Shown here one piece after another: positions 35,521-44,368 of a stretch of 47,499 nucleotides of DNA. The translations under genes and the position numbers were made by a program. The stretch is from positions 276,195 to 323,693 of the forward strand of contig CP070803.1 of NCBI GenBank assembly GCA_020343615.1, read 5' to 3'. The notes under the pieces are model-generated. The model did not search any database, was not told the DNA's origin, and saw only the letters and a list, made by a program, of their open reading frames with translations. The DNA is from Candidatus Woesearchaeota archaeon. Its GTDB lineage: Archaea; Nanobdellota; Nanobdellia; UBA10117; GCA-020343615. The first letter of the stretch is position 1. Every line of letters starts with the position of its first letter.

Positions 35521-38033
35521 AAAAAATAAAAGGACTTTCACTATATGAAGCAAAAAAAAGATTAGAAAAGTACGGGAAAAATGAGATAACTAGAACTGAA
35601 AAAGTAAGCCCTTGGAAAATATTATTCGCCCAATTCGCTTCACCACTAATTCTGATGCTAATAGGAGCAGTTATTATTTCACTTTTTATTGGAGTTGTTC
35701 CAGGCGGAGAATTTAGTTTTACAGATACATTTCTTATACTAATAATAGTCCTACTCTGTGTTTTTTCAGGGTTCTTTCAGGAGTATAAAGCTGAAAAGAC
35801 AATAGAAGCCTTACAGAAAATGTCCACACCAATGGCTAAGGTAATAAGAGATGGAAATGAAAAAGTTATACCTGCAACAGAACTAGTTCCAGGAGATATA
35901 ATTATACTTAATGATGGAGATATAATCCCAGCAGATGCTAAGTTACTTAAGGCTAATAACTTGAAAACAGACGAGTCAATCCTTACAGGCGAATCTAGAG
36001 ACTTAGGTAAAAAAGTTTACGATGAAATTTTCATGAGCACGTTTATCACAGTTGGCAACGGAATAGCAGAAGTGACTAATACTGGAATGAATTCTAGAGT
36101 TGGAAAGATAGCAGATAAGTTACAGAAAATAGAGGAAAGAAAAACACCTTTTCAAGTAGAACTTTCAAAACTCAGCAAGAAAATATTCTGGCTAATAGCA
36201 GCAATTATAATTATAATAGCTTCTGTTGGTTACTTTAGATACGGAGCATATCTTGCATTACTAGTTGCAATATCTTTGGCAGTTGCTGCCATACCTGAAG
36301 GATTGCCAGCGATTGTTACTCTCGCCTTATCCCTAGGAGCAAAGACCATGAGTAAGAAAAATGCTCTGCTCCGTAAACTATCAACAGTTGAATCATCAGG
36401 TTCTGTAAATATTATTTGTACTGACAAAACTGGAACCTTAACAATGGATGAGTTGACTGTTAGAAAGATTTTCTTTAACAATAAAATCACAAATATTGAA
36501 GACGTTAAAAAACCAAACTTACTTCTAGAGTGTGGAGTATTGTGTAATAATACGAGAAAGGCATATGAGAAGAATAAAGAATATTATATAGGCGATCAGA
36601 CCGAAGTCGCCTTAACCGTAGCTGGAGAAAAGTTCAGGATTATTAAGGACTTTATAGAAGCTAAAAATGCACGTATTAAAGAAATACCATTCACACCTAA
36701 AAGAAAAATGATGACTGTTTATATGAAAGACGGTTTTGTATTCTCTAAAGGTGCCCCTGAACTCATATTAAATAACTGTAATAAAATACATTTACGAGGA
36801 AAGGACGTAGTACTAACAAAAAAACTAAGAAAGCGGATTTTAAATCAATATAATAAGTTTGCTACTGAAGGACTAAGGGTTCTAGGTTTTGCTTATAAGA
36901 AATCAAAAGATTCTAAGAATTTAGAGAGCAATCTTATTTGGCTTGGCTTGCAAGCAATGAGTGATCCGCCAAGACCTGAAGTGAAAGAAGCAATACGTGA
37001 ATGCTATACTGCAGGGATCCGAGTTATTATGATTACTGGAGATCACGCCTTTACAGCCCAAGCAATAGCCAAGGAAATTGGTTTGCAAAGTAAAGGAGCA
37101 GTAAGCGGTGAAGACTTAGATGAAATGAATGAGAGTCAGATAAAGAAGAAACTTAAAAAAGGCATTAATATTTTCGCACGTACTTCACCAGAACACAAGT
37201 TAAGAATCCTAGAAATTCTGCAAGAGGATAATGAAGTAGCAATGACAGGAGATGGTGTTAACGACTCTTTAGCTTTGAAAAAGGCGGATGTTGGTATTGC
37301 TATGGGTGTAAAAGGAACAGAAGTAGCTAGAGAAGCAAGTGATATGATACTAATGGATGATAATTTTGCTTCTATAGTAAATGCAATAAGAGAAGGAAGA
37401 AGAATCTTTGACAACATTAGAAAATTCGTTAATTATCTTTTTACGTGTAATATTGCAGAAGTAGGAGTTCTTTTCATAGCTACATTATTTTTAGCATTAA
37501 AAGAACCAATATTACTTCCCGTACAAATCCTTTGGATTAATCTGCTTACAGACGGGATGCCAGCCTTAGCTCTTGGTGTAGACCCAGCAGCCCCAAACAT
37601 AATGAAAAGAAAGCCGAGGAAGGTAGGAGAACCTATAATCAACAGACAGTTAGTTACAATCATAATTAGTATAGGAATTCAAAAAACAATTATTTTATTT
37701 GCAGTTTTCTTTTTTACATTACCATTTGGATCGCATGTAGCCAGAACAGCGTTATTTACAGGATTTATTCTATATGAATTCATAAGAATAGGAGTAATAA
37801 GGTATCAAGAAAAAATGAGTTTATTCGTAAATAAATGGTTAATTCTCGCATTGATTCTTTCTCTAGCTGCACAATTAATTATAATATATTCTCCTCTAAA
37901 TTCACTATTTAATATCGTTCCTCTAGGATTAATGCCTTGGATAGTTCTCATGGTCGGATTCGTTGTTGCACTTTCATTAAGTATATTAATGACCGAAGTC
38001 ATAGTAAGATACTACAATAAAAAAGCTTATTAA
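35517..38033 (+). CDS. P-type cation ATPase, probable Ca2+ exporter (P2A)
   Basis: An 838-residue membrane pump starting with GTG that overlaps pgk. N-terminal cation ATPase domain (LSLYEAKKRLEKYGKNEI), membrane pair, actuator domain with LTGES (about 156-160), PEGLP in the fourth membrane helix (AVAAIPEGLPAIV, about 259-271), phosphorylation site DKTGT (Asp303), nucleotide domain with KGAPE, hinge GDGVNDSLALKKADVGIAM (about 578-596), and six C-terminal helices including NLLTDGMPALALG. PEGLP together with the Asn/Asp in the sixth helix is typical of SERCA/PMR1-like Ca2+ pumps. Its place behind two glycolytic kinase/dehydrogenase genes may simply reflect dense packing, or link ATP production to ion export. 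Confidence 0.93.
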
Positions 38034-38055
38034 TACTGATTTTTGAAATCTAACT

Positions 38056-38538
38056 ATGAAAAACGCCCTTTTAATTATAGACGTTCAGAAGTATTTCATT
38101 GAAGATAGTACAAAGCATATTCCTAAAAAAATTGAGGAATATGTAAGTAAAAATAAGGATAAATTCGATTTGATTATTATTCAGAAATTCAATAACAACG
38201 AGAATACACCTTTCTATAAGATGGGTTGGAAAAATATGATGACTTCTCCAGAAACAGATCTCTGTTTGGATATAGATACAGAACATAAGGAATTTGTTAG
38301 ATCTTGCCGATCTTGCTTAAGAGATGAAGAATTCAAAAAATTCCTTGAAGATAATCAAGTAGGAGAATTATTTCTCTGCGGTCTGAATACAGATGAGTGT
38401 ATTATTTCTACAGCATTTGATGCATGCGATTTAGGTTATTTTATAAATGTAATAAAAAACTTATGTGCTTCTTACAATGGAAAAGACTTTCATGACGCTG
38501 CTATGAAGCTACTCGAAGAACAATTTGAAATTGTATAA
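38056..38538 (+). CDS. Isochorismatase-fold cysteine hydrolase
   Basis: A 160-residue hydrolase of the isochorismatase/nicotinamidase fold. The catalytic Asp is in LLIIDVQKYF (Asp9) and the nucleophile in LCGLNTDECIISTAFDA (Cys115), which also holds the family cis-peptide region. The usual catalytic Lys appears to be replaced by Arg82 in EFVRSCRSCL, where relatives have K-x-x-y-S-x-F. Activity is therefore uncertain. Substrates in the family include nicotinamide, N-carbamoyl compounds and isochorismate. It begins 22 bases after the pump gene. Confidence 0.8.
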   Translation: MKNALLIIDVQKYFIEDSTKHIPKKIEEYVSKNKDKFDLIIIQKFNNNENTPFYKMGWKNMMTSPETDLCLDIDTEHKEFVRSCRSCLRDEEFKKFLEDNQVGELFLCGLNTDECIISTAFDACDLGYFINVIKNLCASYNGKDFHDAAMKLLEEQFEIV

Positions 38539-38546
38539 TAAAAAAA

Positions 38547-38555
38547 GTTATATAC
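38547..38555 (+). promoter_or_regulatory. TATA box of the PfkB kinase gene
   Basis: AAAAAAA-GTTATATAC is centred 28 bases before the ATG at 38579, as for a leaderless mRNA. Confidence 0.6.
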
Positions 38556-38578
38556 GACCTAGCGTTTCATAAAAATCA

Positions 38579-39553
38579 ATGGTTAAATACGATGTAATTA
38601 CAGTTGGATCAGCCATTGTAGATAATTTCTATTATACAAACATACCTGAATTACATAAAAAGAAAGGAAGATATATTGCTTATCCTATAGGTTCTAAATT
38701 TCTTGTAAATGAGATAGATGTTAGAACAGGAGGAAGTGCTACAAATACAGCAACATCATTTGCAAGACTAGGATTAAAGGTAGGTTGTCTCGCATCTTTA
38801 GGAAACGATGAAAATGCTAATATTATCCTTTCAGAATTAAAAAAAGAAAAAATAGATTTTATTGGTACTAAAACAAACAAAAGAACTGGCAAGGCTGTTA
38901 TTTTAGATAGCAAAGAACACGATCGTACAATATTGATTCATTACGGAGCAAATTCAGAACTTGATTTCAATAAAATAGATAAAGATAAGTTAGATACAAA
39001 GTGGTTTTACTTTGGTAGTATGATAAGTAAGAGTTTTGAAACACAAAAGAAACTCATGAATTTTGCACGTATGAATAGGATAAGAGTAGCATGGAATCCT
39101 AGTCAATACCAAGCCAAAATGGGAAAAGAATTACACCCATTACTGCCATATGTTGACTTACTTGTTCTAAACAGAGAAGAAGCAGCTTTGGTTCTAGGAT
39201 ATAAAAAACCTAAGTTAATCAAGAGGATGATAGTTGAATTACATAAGAAAGGTCCAAGATTTGTCTGCGTAACTGATGGGAAATACGGAGCATATTTTAG
39301 TGATGGTACTAATAAATTAAGAGTTTATACTCATCCTGTAAAAGTTGTAGAAAGGACTGGAGCAGGAGACGCTTTTGCTTCTTCATTACTCGCAGGAATC
39401 ATAAAATTCAAAGATATACACAAAGCCCTATCAATTGCGTTAATTAACAGCGAGTCAGTTATTAAGCTCAGAGGAGCAAAAAACAAACTACTTACTATGA
39501 AAGAAATGAATGGTATGTTAGAAGTTACAAGAGTAGATATTAAGAAAATTTAA
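38579..39553 (+). CDS. PfkB-family carbohydrate/nucleoside kinase
   Basis: A 324-residue kinase of the ribokinase fold. The N-terminal GSAIVDNFYYT and GGSATNTATSFARLG (about 51-65) bind substrate; DLLVLNREEA (about 194-203) and the C-terminal ERTGAGDAFASSLLAG (about 260-275) with its catalytic Asp bind phosphate and ATP. The family includes fructokinase, ribokinase, adenosine kinase and 6-phosphofructokinase; which sugar or nucleoside is used cannot be told. No other phosphofructokinase is visible, so a role feeding the aldolase two genes downstream is possible but unproven. The gene after it starts one base past the stop. Confidence 0.9.
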   Translation: MVKYDVITVGSAIVDNFYYTNIPELHKKKGRYIAYPIGSKFLVNEIDVRTGGSATNTATSFARLGLKVGCLASLGNDENANIILSELKKEKIDFIGTKTNKRTGKAVILDSKEHDRTILIHYGANSELDFNKIDKDKLDTKWFYFGSMISKSFETQKKLMNFARMNRIRVAWNPSQYQAKMGKELHPLLPYVDLLVLNREEAALVLGYKKPKLIKRMIVELHKKGPRFVCVTDGKYGAYFSDGTNKLRVYTHPVKVVERTGAGDAFASSLLAGIIKFKDIHKALSIALINSESVIKLRGAKNKLLTMKEMNGMLEVTRVDIKKI

Positions 39554-39554
39554 G

Positions 39555-39920
39555 ATGAAAAATCTAGAACCGAGAGTTTATAGGCAGAGACTTGTTATAG
39601 AAGGACATTATAAAATTGAAGCTAATGGTGAAACTATTAGAGAATATCTTGATAAATTATCAAAAGTTCTGAAAATGAGAATTTTTTCAGGACCATTTTC
39701 TTGGCCCCCGGATAAATGGGATCATCCTGAAGTTGAATTACATGAATTAAATGGGTTTGTTGCCTGGACAGAATCTGGTTGTCATGTCTATGCATGGCGA
39801 TTTTGCAAATTCTTTACTGTAGATATATACAGTTGTAAGAAATTCAATGTAAAAGAAGTTATAGAATTTACTAAAGATTTTTTTAAATCAAATGACTTGG
39901 TTTATGAAGAAATAAAATGA
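39555..39920 (+). CDS. SpeD-like (S-adenosylmethionine decarboxylase fold) protein
   Basis: A 121-residue protein, the usual length of a prokaryotic SpeD proenzyme. The segment FVAWTESGCHVYAW followed by TVDIYSC lines up with the SpeD self-cleavage and active-site region. In the classical enzyme (Thermotoga numbering) the Glu-Ser cleavage pair ends at Ser63, with His68 and Cys83. Here Glu73-Ser74 is kept and Cys94 falls at exactly +20. The +5 His is replaced by Tyr79, a His lies at +3 instead, and the His directly after the Ser (+1) is Gly. It may be a divergent pyruvoyl decarboxylase, possibly acting on an amino acid rather than SAM, or it may be unprocessed. It overlaps the aldolase gene by ATGA. 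Confidence 0.65.
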   Translation: MKNLEPRVYRQRLVIEGHYKIEANGETIREYLDKLSKVLKMRIFSGPFSWPPDKWDHPEVELHELNGFVAWTESGCHVYAWRFCKFFTVDIYSCKKFNVKEVIEFTKDFFKSNDLVYEEIK

Positions 39921-40702
39921 AAAGAGTTAGCTTATCCAAAATAACAACAAAAGGAAAAGCCTTGATACTCGCATACGACCATGGTCTAGAACACGGTCCT
40001 ACTGATTTTACTGATAAAAACGTAGACCCAGCGTATGTTCTAAAAATAGCTAGAAAAGCTAAGATTAATGCAATAGCATTACACAAAGGATTAGTTGAAA
40101 AATACTATAATCCTAAAAAAGATGTTCCACTTATTCTAAAATTAAATGGAAAAACTAGACTCTTGAAAGGAGATCCTATAAGCACAACAATATGTACAGT
40201 AGAAGAAGCTGTAGAATTAGGAGCCAAAGCTTTAGGTTATACTATCTATGTTGGCTCTGAACACGAACAGGAGATGTTCAAGGAATTCTCCAAAATAGAA
40301 GAAGAAGCCCTAGATAGGAAATTACCTCTAGTTGCCTGGATGTATGCAAGAGGCAAGGCAGTTAAAGACCCCAAATCTAAAGAGATGTTGGCCTATGCAG
40401 CAAGAATTGGTTTGGAACTTGGAGCAGATATTCTAAAATTACAACATACTGAAAATCCTGTAAAAATAAAGTGGGCTATTAAGTCTGCTGGTGAAGCTAA
40501 AGTTATGTTTGCTGGTGGTAAGACAGTAGATGAAAATAGTTTTTTGAAAGGAGCTAAGAAAATAATGGATGCTGGAGCAGCAGGCTTAATCTGCGGAAGA
40601 AATATCTGGCAGCATGACAAGCCAGTTGAATTAGCAAAAGCCCTGAAGAAAATAGTCTTCAATAATGCTTCTGTAGCTGAAGCAAAGAAACTTCTAAAAT
40701 AA
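39917..40702 (+). CDS. Class I fructose-bisphosphate aldolase, DhnA/archaeal type
   Basis: A 261-residue TIM-barrel aldolase. Diagnostic segments: LILAYDHGLEHGP (about 16-28), IALHKGLVEKYY (about 54-65), KLNGKTRL, the Schiff-base Lys in ADILKLQHT (about 170-178), VMFAGGKTVDENSF and the phosphate-binding GAAGLICGRNIWQH (about 220-233). Family role: reversible cleavage of fructose 1,6-bisphosphate; related DhnA proteins make aromatic amino acid precursors, but the glycolytic neighbours favour FBP aldolase. It is co-translated with the SpeD-like gene and near the PfkB kinase. Confidence 0.92.
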   Translation: MKRVSLSKITTKGKALILAYDHGLEHGPTDFTDKNVDPAYVLKIARKAKINAIALHKGLVEKYYNPKKDVPLILKLNGKTRLLKGDPISTTICTVEEAVELGAKALGYTIYVGSEHEQEMFKEFSKIEEEALDRKLPLVAWMYARGKAVKDPKSKEMLAYAARIGLELGADILKLQHTENPVKIKWAIKSAGEAKVMFAGGKTVDENSFLKGAKKIMDAGAAGLICGRNIWQHDKPVELAKALKKIVFNNASVAEAKKLLK

Positions 40703-40840
40703 TTCAAAAGATTTTTACGTTTTTGGGTTCTTAAAATAAAATGAACAAAAAATTAGATATATGGACATTACTAGGAATTATTTTTTCAGTAATTAATAAG
40801 TATTAAGGTAGATATTAATAGCTTAAAGGATAAACTAAGA

Positions 40841-40945
40841 ATGAATAAAAAAGGATTTTCAGAAAACGATGTACTGACTTTTTTTAAGATAATAATCTTA
40901 ATAATTCTAGCAATTATAATCCTAAACGCATTAGGATTTTTTTAA
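40841..40945 (+). CDS. Possible 34-residue single-helix membrane peptide
   Basis: A short frame beginning ATG AAT AAA AAA GGA gives MNKKGFSENDVLTFF followed by about 18 strongly hydrophobic residues ending LNALGFF. It would be a single-pass membrane peptide; the KKGF start recalls class III signal peptides, but the hydrophobic stretch starts too late for a pilin. Its 3' end coincides with a hairpin and T-run, so it may instead be non-coding leader or terminator sequence. No ribosome site is obvious. I recognise no family. Confidence 0.35.
   Translation: MNKKGFSENDVLTFFKIIILIILAIIILNALGFF
40918..40943 (+). terminator. Hairpin followed by T-run
   Basis: AATCCTAA and TTAGGATT form a perfect 8-bp stem around loop ACGCA, followed by TTTTT. 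It lies between the aldolase gene and the next operon and looks like an intrinsic terminator. Confidence 0.5.
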
Positions 40946-40991
40946 TAAAATCAAACCTTTTTTATATTATTTGTTCTTTAATTTATTTAAA

Positions 40992-41525
40992 ATGAAAATA
41001 CCTCTAGATAAAGTAGTTTATTCGACACCACCGAGTGCAGTAGTGTTAGTTTCTACTATCAGTAAAGAAGGTAGAAAAAATATAGCTCCCTTCGGTTTCT
41101 TTATGCCTTGTGCTCATCAACCACCAATGGTAGCTGTAAGTATAAGAAAAACAATTCATACTTACAAATATGCAAAAGAAATAGGAGAATTTGTAGTGAG
41201 CATACCTACTTCTAAAATTGTAAAACAAGTGTATAAAGCAGGAGGAGTTAATGAAGGAGACGAATTTAAAGGAAGTGGTTTGACTGCAATACCTTCAAAT
41301 TCAGTTAAGCCTTTCAGCGTAAAAGAGTGCCAAGTTAATTTAGAATGTAGATTTGTAGACGAAATCACAACAGGGGACCATGTTATAATTATTGGTAAAG
41401 TTATAGATGGGATAATTGATGATACTATTTTTAATGAAGATAATGCTATTCTTAGAACTAATTTGGATTCCATATATCATGCAACTAAGAATAATTTTGT
41501 ATCTAAAGGTAAAAAGATAGAATGA
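40992..41525 (+). CDS. Flavin reductase-like FMN-binding protein
   Basis: About 177 residues from the ATG at 40992 (MKIPLDKVVYSTPPSAVVLVST); an upstream TTG at 40971 is less likely. The flavin reductase/flavoredoxin barrel is recognised by IAPFGFFMPCAHQPPMVAVSIR (about 32-53), where FMN binds, and the DEFKGSGLT...IPSNSVKP region. Such proteins reduce flavin or use FMN for electron transfer. It opens a run of seven genes with overlapping or abutting ends (40992-45030). Confidence 0.85.
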   Translation: MKIPLDKVVYSTPPSAVVLVSTISKEGRKNIAPFGFFMPCAHQPPMVAVSIRKTIHTYKYAKEIGEFVVSIPTSKIVKQVYKAGGVNEGDEFKGSGLTAIPSNSVKPFSVKECQVNLECRFVDEITTGDHVIIIGKVIDGIIDDTIFNEDNAILRTNLDSIYHATKNNFVSKGKKIE

Positions 41526-41896
41526 AACTAAAAGTAGGTCCGATTCAGATTTTTGTTTCAGATATAGAAAAAGCTAGACAGTGGTACTCTAAAGTATTAG
41601 AGATGAATTTAATAGAGGAGTATCCAGATTTTAAATGTATTCTTATGAAACTAAGTGACACTGAATTTGATATTGGCGTTCCTAGCCCTAATTGGGGTGA
41701 AGGTTGGAATAAAGTAAAAATAGGTGGAAGAACTTCTATATTTTTCGAAACAGATGATATTTTTAAAACAGTTGAAGAATTAAAGAAAAAAGGTGTTAAA
41801 TTTATAGAAGAACCTTACAAAAGATCGTGGGGGGAATATAAAGCTGTGTTTGTTGATCCAGATAATAATGAATTTGGCTTAATCCAAGTAAAATGA
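41522..41896 (+). CDS. VOC/glyoxalase-like metalloenzyme fold protein
   Basis: A 124-residue vicinal oxygen chelate protein made of two beta-alpha-beta-beta-beta units: VGPIQIFVSDIEKARQWYSKVLEMN in the first half and TSIFFETDDIFKTVEELKKKGVKFIEEP in the second, closing with VFVDPDNNEFGLIQ, whose Glu is a usual metal ligand. The first-strand His ligand of glyoxalase I is Gln here (PIQIFV), so the metal site may be incomplete. Substrate unknown. Coupled by ATGA on both sides. Confidence 0.87.
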   Translation: MKLKVGPIQIFVSDIEKARQWYSKVLEMNLIEEYPDFKCILMKLSDTEFDIGVPSPNWGEGWNKVKIGGRTSIFFETDDIFKTVEELKKKGVKFIEEPYKRSWGEYKAVFVDPDNNEFGLIQVK

Positions 41897-42867
41897 AAAT
41901 CAAAATTAAAGAAATCAAGCAGCTATGTATTGATGTTCTAATAAAGGCAGGAGCAAGTAAAAAAGATTCTGAAATTATTGTGAATGAATGCCTTTACGGT
42001 GAATTAATAGGAAGAAAATCACACGGTCTTGTTTATGTCGCAAAAACCGCTGAAAAAGTTAATTGTTTAAAAAATAAATGGAAAATCGAAAAAGAAGATG
42101 ATGCATACGCGTTGATTAATGCTAACTGAGGAATTGGACAGATTGTAGGAAAGTTTGCAATGGAACTGGCCATAAAAAAGGCTAAATCTAAAGGCATTGC
42201 TTTAGTAGGTATACACAACATGCATTCTTATTTAATGCCGGGATATTATGCAAAGATGGCTGCTGATAAAAATATGATAGGATTTGTAATTGATAATGCT
42301 AGATCTAGAGTTGCTCCTTATGGCGGAATTGAGCCAAGATTAGGAGCCAATCCAATTGGTTTGGCAATTCCTGCGAAAGATATTCCTTTTGTTTTAGATA
42401 TGGCTACAGCAAAAAGAGGTATGGGGGAAGTTAGATTAGCTAAAAAATTAGGAGAAGAGTTACCAGAAGAAATGGCTTTGGATATTAAAGGAAATCCTAC
42501 AAGAGACCCTAATAAAGTGAATGCACTTAAACCAGCAGGAGAATATAAGGGATATGGGTTATGCTTGGCTATTGAAATATTAGCAGGAGCATTTATACGT
42601 GCAAAGATGGGAAGCAGGATTAAAGACGGACTAGATAGAGGATATTTATTCTTAGTTATAGATCCTAAGATTTTTGTTGATGTTAATACCTTTAAAAAAG
42701 AAGTTTCTGACTTATTCGAAGAAGTTAAATCAGCTAAAAAAGCTGAAGGATTTGATGAAATTCTTATTCCTGGTGAACATGCAAAAAGATTAATGGATGA
42801 AAACCTTAAGAAAGGTTATTTAGAAGTAGATGATAAAATTATTAAGGAAATAAGAAGTCTTATTTAG
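41893..42867 (+). pseudogene. Ldh2-type malate/lactate dehydrogenase interrupted by in-frame UGA
   Basis: One frame of 324 codons encodes an NAD(P)-dependent dehydrogenase of the Ldh2/MDH2 (malate, ureidoglycolate, sulfolactate) family. The N-terminal part includes GRKSHGL (the conserved SHG, about 39-45). Codon 79 (42127-42129) is TGA, inside a stretch reading ALINAN-stop-GIGQIVGKFAM; relatives have about ALVDGDNGLGQ there. The frame then stays open with YYAKMA, PRLGANPIGLAIP and the nucleotide-site MATAKRGMGEV to the natural end. TGA is an ordinary stop elsewhere here, so this is a nonsense mutation, a sequence error or recoding. The four-base overlap with the VOC gene upstream and the one-base gap to the cupin gene are intact, suggesting recent damage if real. 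Confidence 0.8.
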
Positions 42868-42868
42868 A

Positions 42869-43177
42869 ATGCAAGAATTTGACGCACCGTTTGGAAAAGT
42901 TCAAGTCTTTGAAAGTAATGAAAAGTTTGGATCCAGTATTTTAGTAGTTGAGCCTGGAAAGGAAATTACTCCACATTTTCATAAAAAGACAATAGAAGTT
43001 GAAGTAATTTTAGAAGGCGAAGTTGTCTGTGACGGTAAAATCCAAAAGTCTGGAGACATAAACATTTGGAAACTTGATCAAGTTCACAGTTATAAAAATA
43101 AGTCTGAATCTCCTGTTAAAATATTATGTATAACTGTTCCTCCTTATGATGAAGCAGATAGCTTTGAGGTAGAATGA
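42869..43177 (+). CDS. Small cupin-domain protein
   Basis: A 102-residue single-domain cupin. Cupin motif 1 is PHFHKKTIEVEVILEGE (about 32-48), with two His and a Glu as metal ligands, and motif 2 lies near WKLDQVHSYKN (about 68-78), with a further His. Such stand-alone cupins include sugar-phosphate isomerases and sensor or storage-like proteins; no substrate can be assigned. It begins one base after the dehydrogenase and overlaps the hydrolase start by ATGA. Confidence 0.87.
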   Translation: MQEFDAPFGKVQVFESNEKFGSSILVVEPGKEITPHFHKKTIEVEVILEGEVVCDGKIQKSGDINIWKLDQVHSYKNKSESPVKILCITVPPYDEADSFEVE

Positions 43178-43727
43178 AAACAGCTTTTATTATTCATGGA
43201 TCAAATGGTGGACCAAACTTACATTGGTACCCTTGGCTAAAAGCAGAATTGGAAAAGCGAGGTTTTAAAGTTATATTACCAAAATTCCCTATTTATGAAA
43301 ATCAAACTCTTGAAAATTGGTTAAAGGCTCTAAAACCTTTTAAGAAAGAATTAGAAGATTCAATAATGATCGGTCACAGTTTAGGTGCTTCCTTTATAAT
43401 TGATGTATTGAATTTATGGGATGTAAAATTAAAGCTGCTTTTCTTGCCGCTGGAGTAACAGGAAAATTAAAATTTACAAGCAAGGAAAAAGTAAAATCTT
43501 TTCTAGAAAATGATTTTAATTGGAGTAAGATAAAGAAACATTGTGATCATTTTTACTTATTTCATTCCGAAGATGATGAGTACATCCCATTAAAAAGAGG
43601 AGAAGAATTAGCCAGGAATCTAGGAGTTAAATTAATTCTAATCAAAGGAGGAAATCATTTTAGAGCTTTAGATGGATTTACAGAATTCCTTCAACTCCTA
43701 GAAAAAATTGATGAAGAATTAGAATGA
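43174..43727 (+). pseudogene. RBBP9/YdeN-like serine hydrolase with a -1 frameshift
   Basis: Two frames together give a complete alpha/beta hydrolase of about 184 residues. The first frame (43174-43458) carries IIHGSNGGPNLHWYPWLK and the nucleophile GHSLGAS. It then loses homology after IIDVLNLWDVK and stops. The second frame (from about 43416 to 43727) continues KIKAAFLAAGVTG and supplies the acid (HSEDDEYIP) and His (GGNHF) of the triad. The switch lies near the AAAA at 43427-43430: one additional A would restore a single frame. It could be a homopolymer base-call error, a real frameshift or a programmed -1 shift. The ATGA couplings on both sides are intact. Intact relatives are small serine hydrolases of mostly unknown substrate. 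Confidence 0.8.
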
Positions 43728-44368
43728 TAAAAGCGATTGTTTTTGATTGCTGGGGAACTTTATTTTATGATGACATAAAACCACACCCTTTTCATGAATT
43801 TGCAGGAAAAATAGGACATTCATTCAGGGATTATTCCTTTTTGAAGTTATTTGAAAGGAATCTAATGTTAGAAAAATGTGATGATATAGAATCAGCAATT
43901 AGAGATATTTTAAGAGAGTTAAAGATAGAACCTAAAAGAGAACTAGTAGATGAGTTAGTATATCTTCTTGCTGTAAAGTCTGTGGAATATATTAAAGCTT
44001 ACCCGGATACTTTAGTAAATTTAAATAAGTTAAGACAGAATTTTAAAGTTGCTTTACTTAGTAATGATTTTAGTTGGAGTTTTGGAAAATTAGAAGAGAG
44101 ATATAACATAAAAGAAATTTTCGATGTTATTGTTCTTTCACATGAAGTTGGCTTAATAAAGCCAAATCCAAAGATATATCAAATCACTTTAGATAAGCTC
44201 GGAGTGAAAAAAGAAGAAGTTTTAATAGTTGGAGATAATTTAAAAGATGATGTTATTGAAGGAGAAAATTTTGGTTTTAGAGGTTTATTATTAGACAGAA
44301 AAAATAAATATCCTAAATATATAAATAAAATTAAATCCTTAGAAGAAATATATGACCATTTAAAATGA
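43724..44368 (+). CDS. HAD-superfamily hydrolase, dehalogenase-like
   Basis: A 214-residue hydrolase. Nucleophile Asp8 is in IVFDCWGTLF; the +2 residue is Trp instead of Asp, as in some archaeal haloacid dehalogenase-like proteins. Motif II is LLSND (about 108-112), the motif III Lys is in GLIKPNPKIY (about 144-153), and motif IV is VGDNLKDDV (about 166-174). A helical cap lies between about residues 17 and 85. Substrate unknown. It is coupled by ATGA to the hydrolase upstream and to the TIM gene downstream. Confidence 0.88.
   Translation: MIKAIVFDCWGTLFYDDIKPHPFHEFAGKIGHSFRDYSFLKLFERNLMLEKCDDIESAIRDILRELKIEPKRELVDELVYLLAVKSVEYIKAYPDTLVNLNKLRQNFKVALLSNDFSWSFGKLEERYNIKEIFDVIVLSHEVGLIKPNPKIYQITLDKLGVKKEEVLIVGDNLKDDVIEGENFGFRGLLLDRKNKYPKYINKIKSLEEIYDHLK

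Noticed and set aside
40741-40806. 21-codon frame starting MNKKLDIWTLL
   Set aside because: Very short, without ribosome site or recognisable helix or family; kept only as a note.
42127-42129. Selenocysteine or genetic code change at the UGA
   Set aside because: The position is Gly/Asn in relatives rather than a redox Cys, no SECIS-like structure was recognised, and TGA terminates many intact genes here.
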